Shown: positions 16,461-25,673 of the stretch, piece after piece
How the letters are laid out: each line of letters starts with the position of its first letter
How positions within the stretch are numbered: the first letter of the stretch is position 1
Assembly: GCA_050331455.1 (NCBI GenBank)
Contig: JBHJGV010000031.1
Coordinates: 1 to 64,000, forward strand
Direction: 5' to 3'
From: CAYUYV01 sp050331455
GTDB taxonomy: Bacteria; Pseudomonadota; Alphaproteobacteria; JAJFIK01
DNA: 64,000 nucleotides
Made by a program: the position numbers and the translations under genes
Notes under the pieces: model-generated
The model's input: only the letters and a program-made list of their open reading frames with translations
Databases searched by the model: none
Told to the model about the DNA's origin: nothing

Positions 16461-16988
16461 TTTCGTCCCCCGGGTCGACGGCTCAGCGCCATTGGCACCA
16501 TCACCGGAACGTGATCCGGTGAAAAGACCGAACCCGCGGAGACCGGGTCCCATGTTCCGGGTTCCCCGGTGCTGCGTTTCCGAGTGCCGCATGTCCGAGC
16601 GCCCTCCTTTCCAGCGGGCCGATGCTCATCTTGCGCACCGGACCCATCACGTCCCAATCACCTGTGCCCTGCAGTGCAACGCTGCATTCTTCCAGGTCCG
16701 TCCGAACTCACTCCGTCATTACCCTGGACTTAGCCCGACCCCAGACTTGAGCCAGGCACCGCGAGGGGTCCGCCCTTGATCAGGCAATCCACCTTTTCGT
16801 CGACCGCGAAACCGTCGCTCCCACTGAGGCTACGGACGACCCGGCCAGAGCCCCGAACCACCTGTTCCGGAGGAAGCGTTTTCCGGACCCTGATCTTTTT
16901 CACCGCCTCACCCTCACCAAGCGAGGACCGGCGAAACCCGTCATGGTCGGCGAAGCCCGCCCAGAAGACCGGGGACGGACGCCCCCAC
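16461..16988. other. 528-nt intergenic stretch between tonB and the TPR gene
   Basis: No convincing gene. A 57-codon frame on the minus strand (GTG 16903 to 16730) starts VKKIRVRKTLPPEQ but loses protein character and ends in Gly/Ser/Pro; I do not call it. The remainder contains short inverted segments typical of alphaproteobacterial intergenic DNA and presumably the TPR gene promoter. Confidence 0.6.
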
Positions 16989-17609
16989 TTATCGGCGGCG
17001 ACGACCATCGTCCTGCAATTGGAAGTCAAGGCGAACCCGGACACCAGCCCGGTCGGCCGCCTTACCGCCACTGATCTGCGGCCGGTACTTCCAGCGCAGG
17101 ATGGCCCGAATGGCTTCCCGCTCAAACACCGAGGAGGACGACTCCACCACAACAGGATCTTTCACGGATCCGTCCGCCGCAATGGTGAACTCCACCACCA
17201 CATAGCCTTCCTGCCCTCTCTGGGCTGCCCGGCGCGGAAATTGAGGCGGGATCCGCACAATCGGTTGCGGATCGCGTTCGTTGATCGTGACCCCGCTGAG
17301 CCCTCCGACGGCAACATCCGGGTTCGGCAGTCCGAGGGAGCCGCCCCCCACATCGGGACGGGTCGTCTGCTGAGGGGCCGGCGGCGGCGGCGGCGGCGGC
17401 TCGTCCTGCTGCTGGGGCCGTTGCAGCTCCCGATCATTCGCCCGGATCTCTTCGTCGCGTTGGGTCCTGGTCAGCTCGATCGGCGGGGCCTCTTCAACCA
17501 CCTCCTGCTCGATCTTTTCAGGAATGATGAGCGATTTCATCAGCATGAAGAGACCGATGGTCACCAGCGCGGCGAGCGGGACACCAACGATCAGTCTAAC
17601 GATTCCCAT
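16989..17609 (-). CDS. tonB: TonB-family energy transducer (TonB2 type)
   Basis: A 206-residue inner-membrane protein that carries proton-motive energy from the ExbB/ExbD complex to TonB-dependent outer-membrane receptors. The N-terminal anchor is at residues ~4-24 (RLIVGVPLAALVTIGLFML), followed by a periplasmic linker with a seven-proline run (EPPPPPPPAP). The C-terminal TonB domain reads PIVRIPPQFPRRAAQRGQEG, then VVVEFTIAADGSVKDPVVVE and AIRAILRWKYRP. The linker is short, which is characteristic of TonB2 rather than TonB1 and fits the need for a TtpC partner. It lies 9 nt downstream of the ExbB-ExbD gene. Confidence 0.92.
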   Translation of the reverse strand: MGIVRLIVGVPLAALVTIGLFMLMKSLIIPEKIEQEVVEEAPPIELTRTQRDEEIRANDRELQRPQQQDEPPPPPPPAPQQTTRPDVGGGSLGLPNPDVAVGGLSGVTINERDPQPIVRIPPQFPRRAAQRGQEGYVVVEFTIAADGSVKDPVVVESSSSVFEREAIRAILRWKYRPQISGGKAADRAGVRVRLDFQLQDDGRRRR

Positions 17610-17618
17610 GAGTCCGCC

Positions 17619-18665
17619 TCATTCCTGCTTGGTTGCCACGGAAACGGACGGCGCCCCGGCAAGGCGGGCCTGGTCCATCACCTGCACGACGATACCGGTC
17701 TCGGCCTTCTCATCGGCCTGGATGATCACGGGTCCTTTGGGATTATCCGTCCGCAGCCGTTCGATAAGCGAACGGACGGCTCGAACTTCGACCTCGCGTC
17801 CGTCGATAAACACACGGCTCTGATCGTCCACGGCCACGAGAACGGAAATGTTCGACTTGGCCTGGTCCGTCTCGGCATCGGGCCGCACGACCTCCGCGCC
17901 GGTCTCCCGAACGAATACCGCGGTCACGATAAAGAAGATCAGCATGATGAAGACAATGTCGAGCATGGGCGTGAGGTCGACACCGCCCTCCTCGTCACCG
18001 CCCGAGTCGCGCTTCTTGCGCGCACCGCCCGTGCGGCCCACCCACTTGTCCCGGTCTTCGGGGAAATGAATATCGAGGGAGTCTTCGACGATCTGGGTCA
18101 CGCGCTTGGCCTGACGCTCCAGGATCGTGCTGACATAGAGACCGGAAATGGCCGCCACCATGCCCGCCATGGTCGGGATGGTTGCCTTGGACACGCCGGC
18201 CGCCATAGCGCGGGCGTTACTGGCGCCGGTGAAGGCCATCACGTCGAACACCTCGACCATGCCCGTCACGGTGCCCAGAAGGCCGAAAAAAGGAGCAACG
18301 GCCACCAGGATCTTGATGGTCCCGAGCCCCTGATTGCTCTCCAGATTGATCTGGGAAATGAGCTGGGTGCGGATCTGATGGGCATACCAGGAATTGTGAT
18401 CCGACCGTGCCTCCCAGATACCCAGCACACGCTTTTTGGTCGCCGGGTAGGCGACCGCGAAATACCAGAACCGCTCCAGGATCATGGTCCACATCACAAA
18501 TGTGACGCCCATGATCCAGAGAAGAACGGGACCACCGGTTTCCACGAAATCCCTGAGGCTCGTGAAAATGACCAGGGGATTGAGACTGGACAAGAGATCG
18601 TTCATTTCCAGCGGACCTTTCTCCACATGCTCCAGTGCCCCATGCCCCTCCGGTCGGCCGGTCAT
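17619..18665 (-). CDS. ExbB-ExbD fusion protein, TonB2-system proton channel
   Basis: One uninterrupted frame (348 residues from ATG 18665) encodes both halves of the TonB2 motor. Residues ~21-205 are ExbB/TolQ-like: GGPVLLWIMGVTFVMWTMILERFWY, then APFFGLLGTVTGMVEVF, and GVSKATIPTMAGMVAAISGLYV. Residues ~225-348 are ExbD2-like: VDLTPMLDIVFIMLIFF with the membrane Asp, FVRETGAEVVRP, VIIQADEKAETG and VMDQARLAGAPSVSVA. In Vibrio-type systems these are separate genes. The join is a charged cytoplasmic linker, which suits the topology. An in-frame GTG at 18041 (residue 209) could also start a free 140-residue ExbD. The start at 18665 has GGAG 5 nt upstream; ATG 18605 is an alternative. Confidence 0.85.
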   Translation of the reverse strand: MTGRPEGHGALEHVEKGPLEMNDLLSSLNPLVIFTSLRDFVETGGPVLLWIMGVTFVMWTMILERFWYFAVAYPATKKRVLGIWEARSDHNSWYAHQIRTQLISQINLESNQGLGTIKILVAVAPFFGLLGTVTGMVEVFDVMAFTGASNARAMAAGVSKATIPTMAGMVAAISGLYVSTILERQAKRVTQIVEDSLDIHFPEDRDKWVGRTGGARKKRDSGGDEEGGVDLTPMLDIVFIMLIFFIVTAVFVRETGAEVVRPDAETDQAKSNISVLVAVDDQSRVFIDGREVEVRAVRSLIERLRTDNPKGPVIIQADEKAETGIVVQVMDQARLAGAPSVSVATKQE

Positions 18666-18872
18666 GGCTTCTCCAGCCACGCATCACAGCCATCGACCCT
18701 CTGGGAACACGCCACACCCGCTGAGCCGCTCTCGCATGTCCGGCCCGGCTTCAACCGGGATCCAGCGTCCTGGAACCGAGCACCTCGCCTCCAGCAATAC
18801 TCTTAATCGAAACACCCTCCGCGCCCGGCCCCCGGAGGACCTTCGACGTCAAACGACAGCCGGCCGCGGAAG

Positions 18873-18906
18873 GCCCGTCCTGGATCGCGATGGATCCGGG
18901 ACGGGC
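18873..18906. terminator. Hairpin downstream of the ttpC-like gene (possible attenuator)
   Basis: Arms GCCCGTCC (18873-18880) and GGACGGGC (18899-18906), extended inward by GGATC/GATCC with one mismatch. It lies immediately after the stop of the TtpC-like gene on the minus strand and before the ExbB-ExbD gene. The minus-strand 3' side has no T-run, so partial termination or mRNA stabilisation fits better than full termination. Confidence 0.6.
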
Positions 18907-18912
18907 TTCGTT

Positions 18913-20340
18913 TTAGTGACGCTGCTCGGCGCGTGCCGCAACAAGACCGGCACTTTGCTCTTCGAGCATCTGAACCACCTCACGAGCCCGTCCGGCCGTG
19001 AAGGAGTGCAGCAGGAGCAGCGGGATCGCGGCGCACAGTCCGAGAACCGTGGTGATCAGGGCCTGGGAGATACCGCCGGCCATGAGCTTGGGATCGCCGG
19101 TGCCGAACAGGGTGATCTGCTGGAACACCACGATCATGCCCGTCACCGTCCCGAGCAGACCGAGAAGCGGTGCGACGGCGGCAGCGACCTTGATCGTCGC
19201 GAGGCCCCACTCAAGACGCGGACGCTCTTTGAGAAACGCTTCGTCGAGCTTCAGTTCCAGGGTCTCTTCGTCCACACGCTGGTAGAGGCTCTCATAGACC
19301 AGCAGCATGCGGCCCAGGGGATTGCCCTTTTTCGGCTTGTCCAGATTACGCATCTGGCCACGCACCTGAAGAGACACGATCGTCAGCACAAAGAAGCGAT
19401 AAATGGCGAGAAGGACGCCCAGAATGCCGAGACCGATGATGATGTAACCAATGGTCTTACCCTGGTCGATGCGCTCCAGAAGGCTCGGTGTCCGAACCAG
19501 CAGGCTGAGGATCGCGCCCTGGGACGGGTCCACAGCACCCTGCGTGAGGGCATTGGGGCTGGCATCGACAAGCTGGGAGGACGCCTCGCGGAACCGGGCC
19601 GCCGGCTGACGGGCCAGCAGCTTCAAGGAGTCGGTTTCGCTTTCGTAAGCGAGGAACTCGCCCGTGTCCTGCATCATCGCCGTGAACGGACCGACACGGA
19701 CCACCTGGCCTTCCGTGGAGGTCCCGTCCGTCTCCACGAGGCCACCCCGGAAGGACACGACCCGGCCCTGTTCGATCATCTCTTCAAGCAGAGTGGTGTT
19801 CAGCGTTTCCAACTGCTCGATCGTCGGCAGAACGCGGCCGCGGGTCAGCGGATCAAGCGCATCATCCCGGTTCGGCAGCTGGGCACTGACGAGGGAGGCC
19901 TGGATCTGAGCCTTCGTGTCCTGGGCGACCTGACGCACGACGCCGAACAGTTCCCCGGCTTCACCGAGCGTCTCGGTCAGTTCTTTTTGCAGATTGTCGA
20001 TGTCGATTTCGTTCTGCGCGGATGTCGCCTCAAGCTGGTCGGCCCGTTCCTGTTGGGCTTTCAACTCCGCTTCCGCCTGCGCCAACAGCTCCTGCTGGCG
20101 CGACCGGTCACGGGCGAATTCACGCTCGCGGCGCCGATTTTCGGCATTCTCCTGGCGCCGCCCCTCACGAACGATGCGCAGCAGCTCGTTGAGCGAAGTC
20201 GCCGGCGCCTCGGCTTCCTGGGCGTAGGCCGGCGCGGTTCCAAGGACGCTGAGGCCCGTGGTCCCGCCGAGCATCAGACCCGTCGCAGCGACGAGCGAGA
20301 TGCCAAATCCACGAAACACGTTCTTCATAAAGCGCCCCAT
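18913..20340 (-). CDS. TtpC-like MotA/TolQ/ExbB proton channel family protein
   Basis: A 475-residue protein of the TonB2 operon. The signal peptide ends at APAYAQ (about residue 41). A long Arg/Glu/Gln-rich coiled coil occupies residues ~50-130, then a periplasmic region, and finally an ExbB-like membrane domain: IGYIIIGLGILGVLLAIYRF, ATIKVAAAVAPLLGLLGTVT and the ISQALITTVLGLCAAIP helix. Vibrio TtpC has this same plan and is required for TonB2 function, bridging TonB2 to outer-membrane receptors. ATG 20340 overlaps the DUF3450 stop as TGATG; ATG 20328 is an alternative. The gene lies 247 nt from the ExbB-ExbD gene. Confidence 0.88.
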   Translation of the reverse strand: MGRFMKNVFRGFGISLVAATGLMLGGTTGLSVLGTAPAYAQEAEAPATSLNELLRIVREGRRQENAENRRREREFARDRSRQQELLAQAEAELKAQQERADQLEATSAQNEIDIDNLQKELTETLGEAGELFGVVRQVAQDTKAQIQASLVSAQLPNRDDALDPLTRGRVLPTIEQLETLNTTLLEEMIEQGRVVSFRGGLVETDGTSTEGQVVRVGPFTAMMQDTGEFLAYESETDSLKLLARQPAARFREASSQLVDASPNALTQGAVDPSQGAILSLLVRTPSLLERIDQGKTIGYIIIGLGILGVLLAIYRFFVLTIVSLQVRGQMRNLDKPKKGNPLGRMLLVYESLYQRVDEETLELKLDEAFLKERPRLEWGLATIKVAAAVAPLLGLLGTVTGMIVVFQQITLFGTGDPKLMAGGISQALITTVLGLCAAIPLLLLHSFTAGRAREVVQMLEEQSAGLVAARAEQRH

Positions 20341-21122
20341 CAATTAGCCGTTTGAGCCTGCGGACCGAACATCGGAAGGATGAGCAGTTCCGGCGGAATA
20401 TATTCGCGGGCCATATCCATGGCGAGGCGCACAGGACCGGCGGCGCTGGCGTCAAGCACATCCCAGCGGCGCTCTTCCTGGTTCCAGATGCCGGTCTCGG
20501 CGCGGTCCAGGGTCTGGTAGTAGAAACCGACACGACCAATGGTCAGGAAATCAACTTCCCGGTCCGGCTTGCCGTCGACGCGCAGGATGCCCTGATAGGC
20601 TTCAATCGACCGGCCGTAGTCGTTCTCGATCTGATAGGCCTCAAGCACAACGCGGAACTTTTCCGCGATATTCACGTCCGGACGGGCCATCAGATTTTGC
20701 AACCGCTCGATCCGCTCGCTGCGTTCTTCCTCATTAAACGGAACATCCAGTTCGACGAATTCAGCGATCGTGGCGATCATGCGCTCGGTCAGCGGCACGA
20801 TATCCCGCTCGATCGTTTTCACCCGTTCAATCTGCTCGCGGATCGACTCTTTCTCAGCCTCCTGGGCGGCGACGAGTTCCTCGCGCTGGCGGTTATAGGC
20901 CTTGAGATCGTCGACTTGACGCAAAACGCTGCGGTAGTTCCGCACCACTTCATCCGTGTCGTCGGAAATGGAATCGATCCGGCGCTGGGAGGCTGCACCT
21001 TGATCGGTCGTTTGTTCCACTTCGTTGGTCGCCGCATCAATCTGGGCGGCCGCTGGGCCGCTGAGGCATGCGACCGCGGCGATCACAGAAAGGATCGCCG
21101 AAATGCGCCATGACTGCATCAT
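20340..21122 (-). CDS. DUF3450 periplasmic protein, first gene of the TonB2 operon
   Basis: A 260-residue exported protein. The signal peptide is ISAILSVIAAVACLSGPAAAQ (cleaved near residue 27). The body is almost wholly helical and charged, with a coiled coil (VDDLKAYNRQREELVAAQEAEK), and its C-terminal half carries the family segments VDFLTIGRVGFYYQTLD and RLAMDMAREYIPPELLILP. DUF3450 genes regularly precede ttpC/exbB/exbD/tonB in TonB2 loci, although the molecular role is not established. The start at 21122 lies 4 nt after a GGAG; ATG 21131 or 21119 cannot be excluded. Confidence 0.88.
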   Translation of the reverse strand: MMQSWRISAILSVIAAVACLSGPAAAQIDAATNEVEQTTDQGAASQRRIDSISDDTDEVVRNYRSVLRQVDDLKAYNRQREELVAAQEAEKESIREQIERVKTIERDIVPLTERMIATIAEFVELDVPFNEEERSERIERLQNLMARPDVNIAEKFRVVLEAYQIENDYGRSIEAYQGILRVDGKPDREVDFLTIGRVGFYYQTLDRAETGIWNQEERRWDVLDASAAGPVRLAMDMAREYIPPELLILPMFGPQAQTAN

Positions 21123-21131
21123 CGTCTCCAT

Positions 21132-21559
21132 TCTACCCTTTTGGCCCGAAACCCCTTCAAGCCGATGGACGCTCAAGGGCCGTCCAAGACGGCTTGAACC
21201 CAAAGTCTGCCGAAACTCCGGCGATGCGGCAATGCCTTAGGCCGCCGGCCTCAACGCTGTTGTTCGAACACAAGGCGGGAGCATACGCGCAACGGTAAAC
21301 CACCCGTCCTCGGGCGCCCCTCGCCGGGATAACGACGCGTAGCATGCAATGGTGTAGCTGAGGTGACGGACCTGCCCCCCGCGCCATAGCCCCTCGCGCC
21401 CCGGATCCCTGTGAAAACGCTCACACATATGAACGCGCTTTGCAAGGCATGACGCATGGTCCGGCCGGTACGGCGACGGCGAACGAGCCCGTCGAACGCG
21501 CCTTGGTGCGAAAGGGGAAGGGCCGAACAATCGGAAAGGCGGTGAACGGATAAATCGGG
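21132..21559. other. Non-coding stretch between the TonB2 operon and tRNA-Gln
   Basis: About 430 nt with no credible gene. It should contain the promoter of the DUF3450-ttpC-exbBD-tonB operon and the 3' trailer of the tRNA. I see no Fur box or other operator that I can defend. Confidence 0.55.
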
Positions 21560-21634
21560 TGGCTGGGGCGGCAGGATTCGAACCTGCGCATGGCGGTACC
21601 AAAAACCGCTGCCTTACCGCTTGGCTACGCCCCA
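21560..21634 (-). tRNA. tRNA-Gln (anticodon UUG)
   Basis: Read on the minus strand: acceptor TGGGGCG (5' end 21634) pairs with CGCCCCA (21564-21570). The anticodon stem GCGGT/ACCGC encloses the loop TTTTGGT with anticodon TTG, and the T-arm contains GGTTCGAATCC. The discriminator G at 21563 is followed by a genome-encoded CCA at 21560-21562. All arms fold, and the length is 75 nt with CCA. Confidence 0.96.
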
Positions 21635-21728
21635 ATCCGGGCAGCGCCCTGGATAGCGCTGATGCGGAAAGCAAGTTCATAGAGGGAAGAAACGAGCGAC
21701 GCAACGGTCGAAAGGGAGGGTCTTGCAC

Positions 21729-22328
21729 TTAAGGATCGAAATCCCCTTTCACCTGCGCCAGGCCCAGGGCGTAACGCAGGGCCGGCAGGCGGTCCTGCCC
21801 CCAGAATTTCTGGCGCCCGGCCACAAAGAAAGGCACCCCGCACACACCGTTTTCCTGGAACAGCCGGGCCTGGGCCGTCACCGCGTCCTGGGCCGCCGGA
21901 TCGTCCATCGCCGCCGCGAGGACCGCCCCGTCGAGCCCCACGGACCGGCCCGCCTCTTCGATCACCGCCGGATCGCCCAGATCCGCACCATGGCCGAAAC
22001 GCCGTCGGAACAGGGCGGCCATGAACGCAAAGCCGTGGCCCTGGTCCTGGGCACGCCAAAACGCCGCACTCGGGCGGATCCAGTCCGTATCGAACGCCTG
22101 GGGCAACTGCACCGGCAGGTCGAGCCGCCCGGCGATCCGGGCCACATCTTCGATGATGTAAGCGAGCCGAGGCGCGTTCGGCGTATCCTTGCCGCGGACC
22201 GCCAGGCTCTCCGGAATGCCGATGGCGGGGATCCCGTGGATGGGCAGCGGATCACGCACCAGCCGCTCCACGGCCAGCCAGGAATAGGGACTGCGGAAAT
22301 GAAAGAACAGCGTGACGGGATCCGTCAT
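21729..22328 (-). CDS. DsbA-fold oxidoreductase / 2-hydroxychromene-2-carboxylate isomerase family
   Basis: A 199-residue thioredoxin-fold protein. The N-terminal strand and active-site loop read FFHFRSPYSWLAVERL, with Ser in place of the first CxxC cysteine, as in HCCA isomerases and kappa-class glutathione transferases. The C-terminal family segment is QENGVCGVPFFVAGRQKFWGQDRL, whose cis-Pro loop (GVPFF) binds glutathione. HCCA isomerases act in naphthalene-type degradation, but no such genes are nearby, so the substrate is open. It overlaps the MFS transporter stop by 4 nt (ATGA), forming a two-gene operon with it. Confidence 0.82.
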   Translation of the reverse strand: MTDPVTLFFHFRSPYSWLAVERLVRDPLPIHGIPAIGIPESLAVRGKDTPNAPRLAYIIEDVARIAGRLDLPVQLPQAFDTDWIRPSAAFWRAQDQGHGFAFMAALFRRRFGHGADLGDPAVIEEAGRSVGLDGAVLAAAMDDPAAQDAVTAQARLFQENGVCGVPFFVAGRQKFWGQDRLPALRYALGLAQVKGDFDP

Positions 22329-23668
22329 GGTGCCTCCTGATCAGGGTCGCCGGGCCGCTTCCGGGGCGGGCCGAAGCGCGGGCGCAGGCCCGGCCGGAAA
22401 AAATGAATCTCCAGCGCCGTCAGCAGCAGTCCAAGGACGATAACCCCGCTGACCAGCAACGGCAGATCCGGATGGATGCGGTAAAGCCCGGTCCCCATCA
22501 AGGGCCCCACGACAACGCCGGCCGCCGTGGCCGAGCCCATGAGGCCGGCAATGGCGCCCTGGTCCCGCTCACCGACGCTGAACGAGGCAGCGGTCATGAT
22601 CCCGGGATAAAGCAGGCCCATGGACAGCCCCAGGCCGCTATAGCCGATAACCATGCCCCAGAACTGGTGACTGGCGAGGAGAATCGCAAAGGTCACCGCG
22701 GCACAGATCAGGCCGAGGCGCACCAGGGTGGAGGATCGCGGGCGAAACCACTGCACGATGAGCCCCTGGGTCAGCACCATGGTCAATGCCGAGGCCGCCA
22801 TGATGAGGCCGACCGCCCGCACGGTCCTTGCATCGTCCAGATTGAACAGGTCTTGGAGGTAGAAGGCGGCCGTCTGCTGGGTGGCCGAGCCTACGGTCAT
22901 GACGCCGAACATGAGCAGCAAATGGGGCGCCGCCCGGCTGCTCCAGAACGGCCCCGGGTCGGAGGCGAGGCCCGAGCCGGGGCCCGACCGGGCGGGCAGC
23001 AGCACGACAAGGGCAAGCGCACTGGCCAGGGCGAGGCCGGACACGGCGAACAGGGGCGTGATAAGGCCAAAATAGCTGAGCCCGGCCCCGAAGACCGGGC
23101 CCACGACCAGACCGACTCCATAGGCGCCGCTGACCAGGGCCAAGCCGGCCGTGCGCTCGGGCCCAGTGGTCGTGTCGGCCACATAGGCGGCCGCCGTGGG
23201 CTGAATCCCCGCCGACAGCAGGGCATAGAGCACCCGCGCGCCCACCATGCCGGCAAAGGCCCAGGCAACCGGAAGATCGCCCGACAGGCCCAGCATGATT
23301 GCGAGCGCAAAAAGGAGCGTCGTCAGGGCGTAGGACACGAGGCCGAACACCATCACGGCCCGCCGCCCCACCCGGTCGCCAAGCCGGCCCCACCAGGGCG
23401 AGGCCAGGGCGATCACAAGGGCCGTCAGCGACACGAGGGCCCCCACATGGAGCTCCGTCAGGCCCATGCGGCGCGCCAGCGGGCCGAGAAGGGCGAAAAG
23501 GATGGACTGGCCCATGGCGAATGTGACGAGACCCGCCGTCAGACCGACATAGATGACGCGCCGGGGCGGTCCTTCGGGCTGTGGCCGGACCACCGGACCA
23601 CCCGGCTGGGTGTCCGCCGGCGGGCCGGCTTCGGCGGGCCGCGCTGCCCCGTCTGCGTCACCGCTCAT
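22325..23668 (-). CDS. Major facilitator superfamily transporter, TetA-like drug exporter type
   Basis: A 447-residue protein with about twelve membrane helices after a polar Pro/Gly-rich leader of ~35 residues. The MFS motif A between helices 2 and 3 reads ASPWWGRLGDRVGRRAVMVFG, and motif C-like glycine helices (GLALVSGAYGVGLVVGPVFGAGL) point to an antiporter/exporter of the DHA1 group. It is the upstream gene of a pair with the HCCA-isomerase-like gene. The substrate is unknown; drug or small aromatic export are the usual options. The start at 23668 is the only ATG near the expected N-terminus. Confidence 0.82.
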   Translation of the reverse strand: MSGDADGAARPAEAGPPADTQPGGPVVRPQPEGPPRRVIYVGLTAGLVTFAMGQSILFALLGPLARRMGLTELHVGALVSLTALVIALASPWWGRLGDRVGRRAVMVFGLVSYALTTLLFALAIMLGLSGDLPVAWAFAGMVGARVLYALLSAGIQPTAAAYVADTTTGPERTAGLALVSGAYGVGLVVGPVFGAGLSYFGLITPLFAVSGLALASALALVVLLPARSGPGSGLASDPGPFWSSRAAPHLLLMFGVMTVGSATQQTAAFYLQDLFNLDDARTVRAVGLIMAASALTMVLTQGLIVQWFRPRSSTLVRLGLICAAVTFAILLASHQFWGMVIGYSGLGLSMGLLYPGIMTAASFSVGERDQGAIAGLMGSATAAGVVVGPLMGTGLYRIHPDLPLLVSGVIVLGLLLTALEIHFFRPGLRPRFGPPRKRPGDPDQEAP

Positions 23669-23826
23669 GCGTCCGGCCCACCCCGTCTCAACGACCCTCT
23701 GATGCCCTTACCTTGCACTCCTCTCGGCCAGGGTCCAGCCGCATCGCCCGCCACCGCCTGGCATTTGCCTCGCAAGCCCATCGCACCCATGCTGCCGGCA
23801 AGACATTGTTTTCGGGGGATCCGCCC

Positions 23827-25509
23827 ATGCACCGACCCATTCGTCTCGCCGCGCCGGTTCTGGCGCTTGTGGCCGCGAGCCTCGCTGGTCCCCTGGCACA
23901 CGGGGCCAGCCCGGCCGCTCAAGCACCGGCACCGGCGCGGGAGGCGACCGAGACCCTCGCCGGCGATCTGGCCATTCTCGATCTGCCCGGCGTGATCGCG
24001 GCGCTGGAATCGGGATCGGTCACGTCGGAAGCGCTGGTGGCGGCCTATCTGATGAGGATCCGCACCTATGACGATGCGGGGCCGCGCCTCAACGCCGTGC
24101 TCAGTCTCAATCCGGATGCCCTGGCCATCGCCCGCGAGCGGGATCGGGACCGGGCCGCCGGGCTGGTCCGCGGCCGGCTCCACGGTGTTCCGGTGCTTCT
24201 CAAGGACAATATCGAGACCGCCGATCCCATGCCCACCACAGCCGGGTCCCTCGCCCTTGCCCAAAACGTCAACCGGCGGGATGCGCCCCTCGCCGCGGGC
24301 TTGCGGGCGGCCGGCGCCATTATCCTGGGCAAGACCAACCTGTCCGAATGGGCCAATTTCCGCTCCACGGACTCCATCAGCGGCTGGAGCGCCGTGGGCG
24401 GGCAGACCCGCAATCCTTACGCCCTGGCCCGCTCCGCCTGCGGCTCGAGTTCGGGGAGCGGCGTGGCGGCGTCCATGGGCTTCGCCGCCGGCGCCGTTGG
24501 CACGGAAACCAACGGCTCCATCCTGTGCCCCTCGTCCATGAACGGCGTCGTCGGGGTGAAGCCGACCGTCGGCCTCGTCAGCCGCAGCCATATCGTGCCC
24601 ATTTCGTCGAGCCAGGACACCGCCGGTCCCATGACCCGAACCGTCACCGGTGCGGCGATATTGCTCACCGCCATGGCGGGCAGTGACGGAAACGACCCGG
24701 CGACGGCGGAGGCCGATGCCCGGCGCACGGATTACGCCGCGGCCCTCACGGGAAAAGGCCTCCAAGGCAAGCGCCTCGGCGTCCTGCGCTTTGCCCAGGG
24801 CGACGACCCCCGGCTCATAGCCCTGTTCGACGAAGCCATCGCCGTCATGGAAGCGGCGGGGGCCGAGACCGTGGAGATCGAGGCCTTCGAGCCGCCCGAT
24901 GCCCTGTGGGGCAAGGCCTTCCTGGTGCTGAAGGCCGAATTCAAGGCCACCCTCAATGCCTATCTGGCCGGCACGACCGACGCGGTGACCGTGCGCAGCC
25001 TGAACGACCTCATGGCCTTCAACACCGAGCACAGCACGCGGGAATTGGTGCTGTTCGACCAGGACATTCTGGAGCAGTCCTCCGCCGCCCCCGCGCTCGA
25101 CACCGAGGACTACCGCGACGCCCTCGCCACCGTGCGCAGCGCGACCCGGACGAACGGGATTCTTGCCCTGCTGAAAGAGCATGATGTGGATCTGCTCGTG
25201 GCGCCCTCCCGCCCGCCCAGCTTCATGATCGACGTGGTGCACGGGGACCAGTACCCCGGCGGCACGGGCGCGGACTGGATGGCGGCCATGGCCGGCTATC
25301 CCAATGTCACCGTCCCCATGGGCCTGCTGGCGGGCCTGCCGGTCGGGGTTTCGTTTATGGGACCGGCCTGGTCGGAAGTCCTGCTGCTCGATGCGGCCCT
25401 GGCCTATGAGCAGGGGCGCGATGCCCTGGCTCCGCCGTCCCTGGCGCCCAGCATCGCGGTCCGGCCGGCCATCGCGGATGCCGTGGACCCGCCCCTGCCA
25501 CCCCAATAA
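23827..25509 (+). CDS. Exported amidase-signature-family hydrolase
   Basis: A 560-residue amidase with an N-terminal signal peptide (LAAPVLALVAASLAGPLAHGA). The Ser-cisSer-Lys triad region is complete: Lys in GVPVLLKDNIETAD, the serine loop SACGSSSGSGVAASMGFAA, and the family GTETNGSILCPSSMNGVVG. The sequence resembles the exported amidases often annotated AtzF/GatA-like, but its periplasmic location argues against tRNA amidotransferase. It likely hydrolyses an amide or peptide substrate outside the cytoplasm. The start at 23827 follows a GGGGGA; the frame open from 23581 overlaps the divergent MFS gene and is rejected. Confidence 0.85.
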   Translation: MHRPIRLAAPVLALVAASLAGPLAHGASPAAQAPAPAREATETLAGDLAILDLPGVIAALESGSVTSEALVAAYLMRIRTYDDAGPRLNAVLSLNPDALAIARERDRDRAAGLVRGRLHGVPVLLKDNIETADPMPTTAGSLALAQNVNRRDAPLAAGLRAAGAIILGKTNLSEWANFRSTDSISGWSAVGGQTRNPYALARSACGSSSGSGVAASMGFAAGAVGTETNGSILCPSSMNGVVGVKPTVGLVSRSHIVPISSSQDTAGPMTRTVTGAAILLTAMAGSDGNDPATAEADARRTDYAAALTGKGLQGKRLGVLRFAQGDDPRLIALFDEAIAVMEAAGAETVEIEAFEPPDALWGKAFLVLKAEFKATLNAYLAGTTDAVTVRSLNDLMAFNTEHSTRELVLFDQDILEQSSAAPALDTEDYRDALATVRSATRTNGILALLKEHDVDLLVAPSRPPSFMIDVVHGDQYPGGTGADWMAAMAGYPNVTVPMGLLAGLPVGVSFMGPAWSEVLLLDAALAYEQGRDALAPPSLAPSIAVRPAIADAVDPPLPPQ

Positions 25510-25673
25510 AGATCGGAGACCCTCGAAGCCGCGGCGCCTGCCCTTGGAAATGCCGACCGGGATCTTTAAGTGAGATCGCAATGCAATGAGGCGAGTCATA
25601 TGGGATCGGAGCCGGTGCACCTTGCGCGGCAGCCCACGCCGAGGCGATGACACCACAGGGCGGAGCAAGGACC

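Noticed and set aside
15321..16514. 397-codon plus-strand frame
   Set aside because: Shadow of the TPR gene, whose minus-strand product has a signal peptide and clear TPR periodicity.
16730..16903. 57-codon frame with GTG start between tonB and the TPR gene
   Set aside because: A charged start but no fold or homology visible, and the C-terminus looks like translated intergenic repeat DNA.
16776..18806. 676-codon plus-strand frame
   Set aside because: Antisense of tonB and the ExbB-ExbD gene; composition and His/Arg bias are those of a shadow frame in high-GC DNA.
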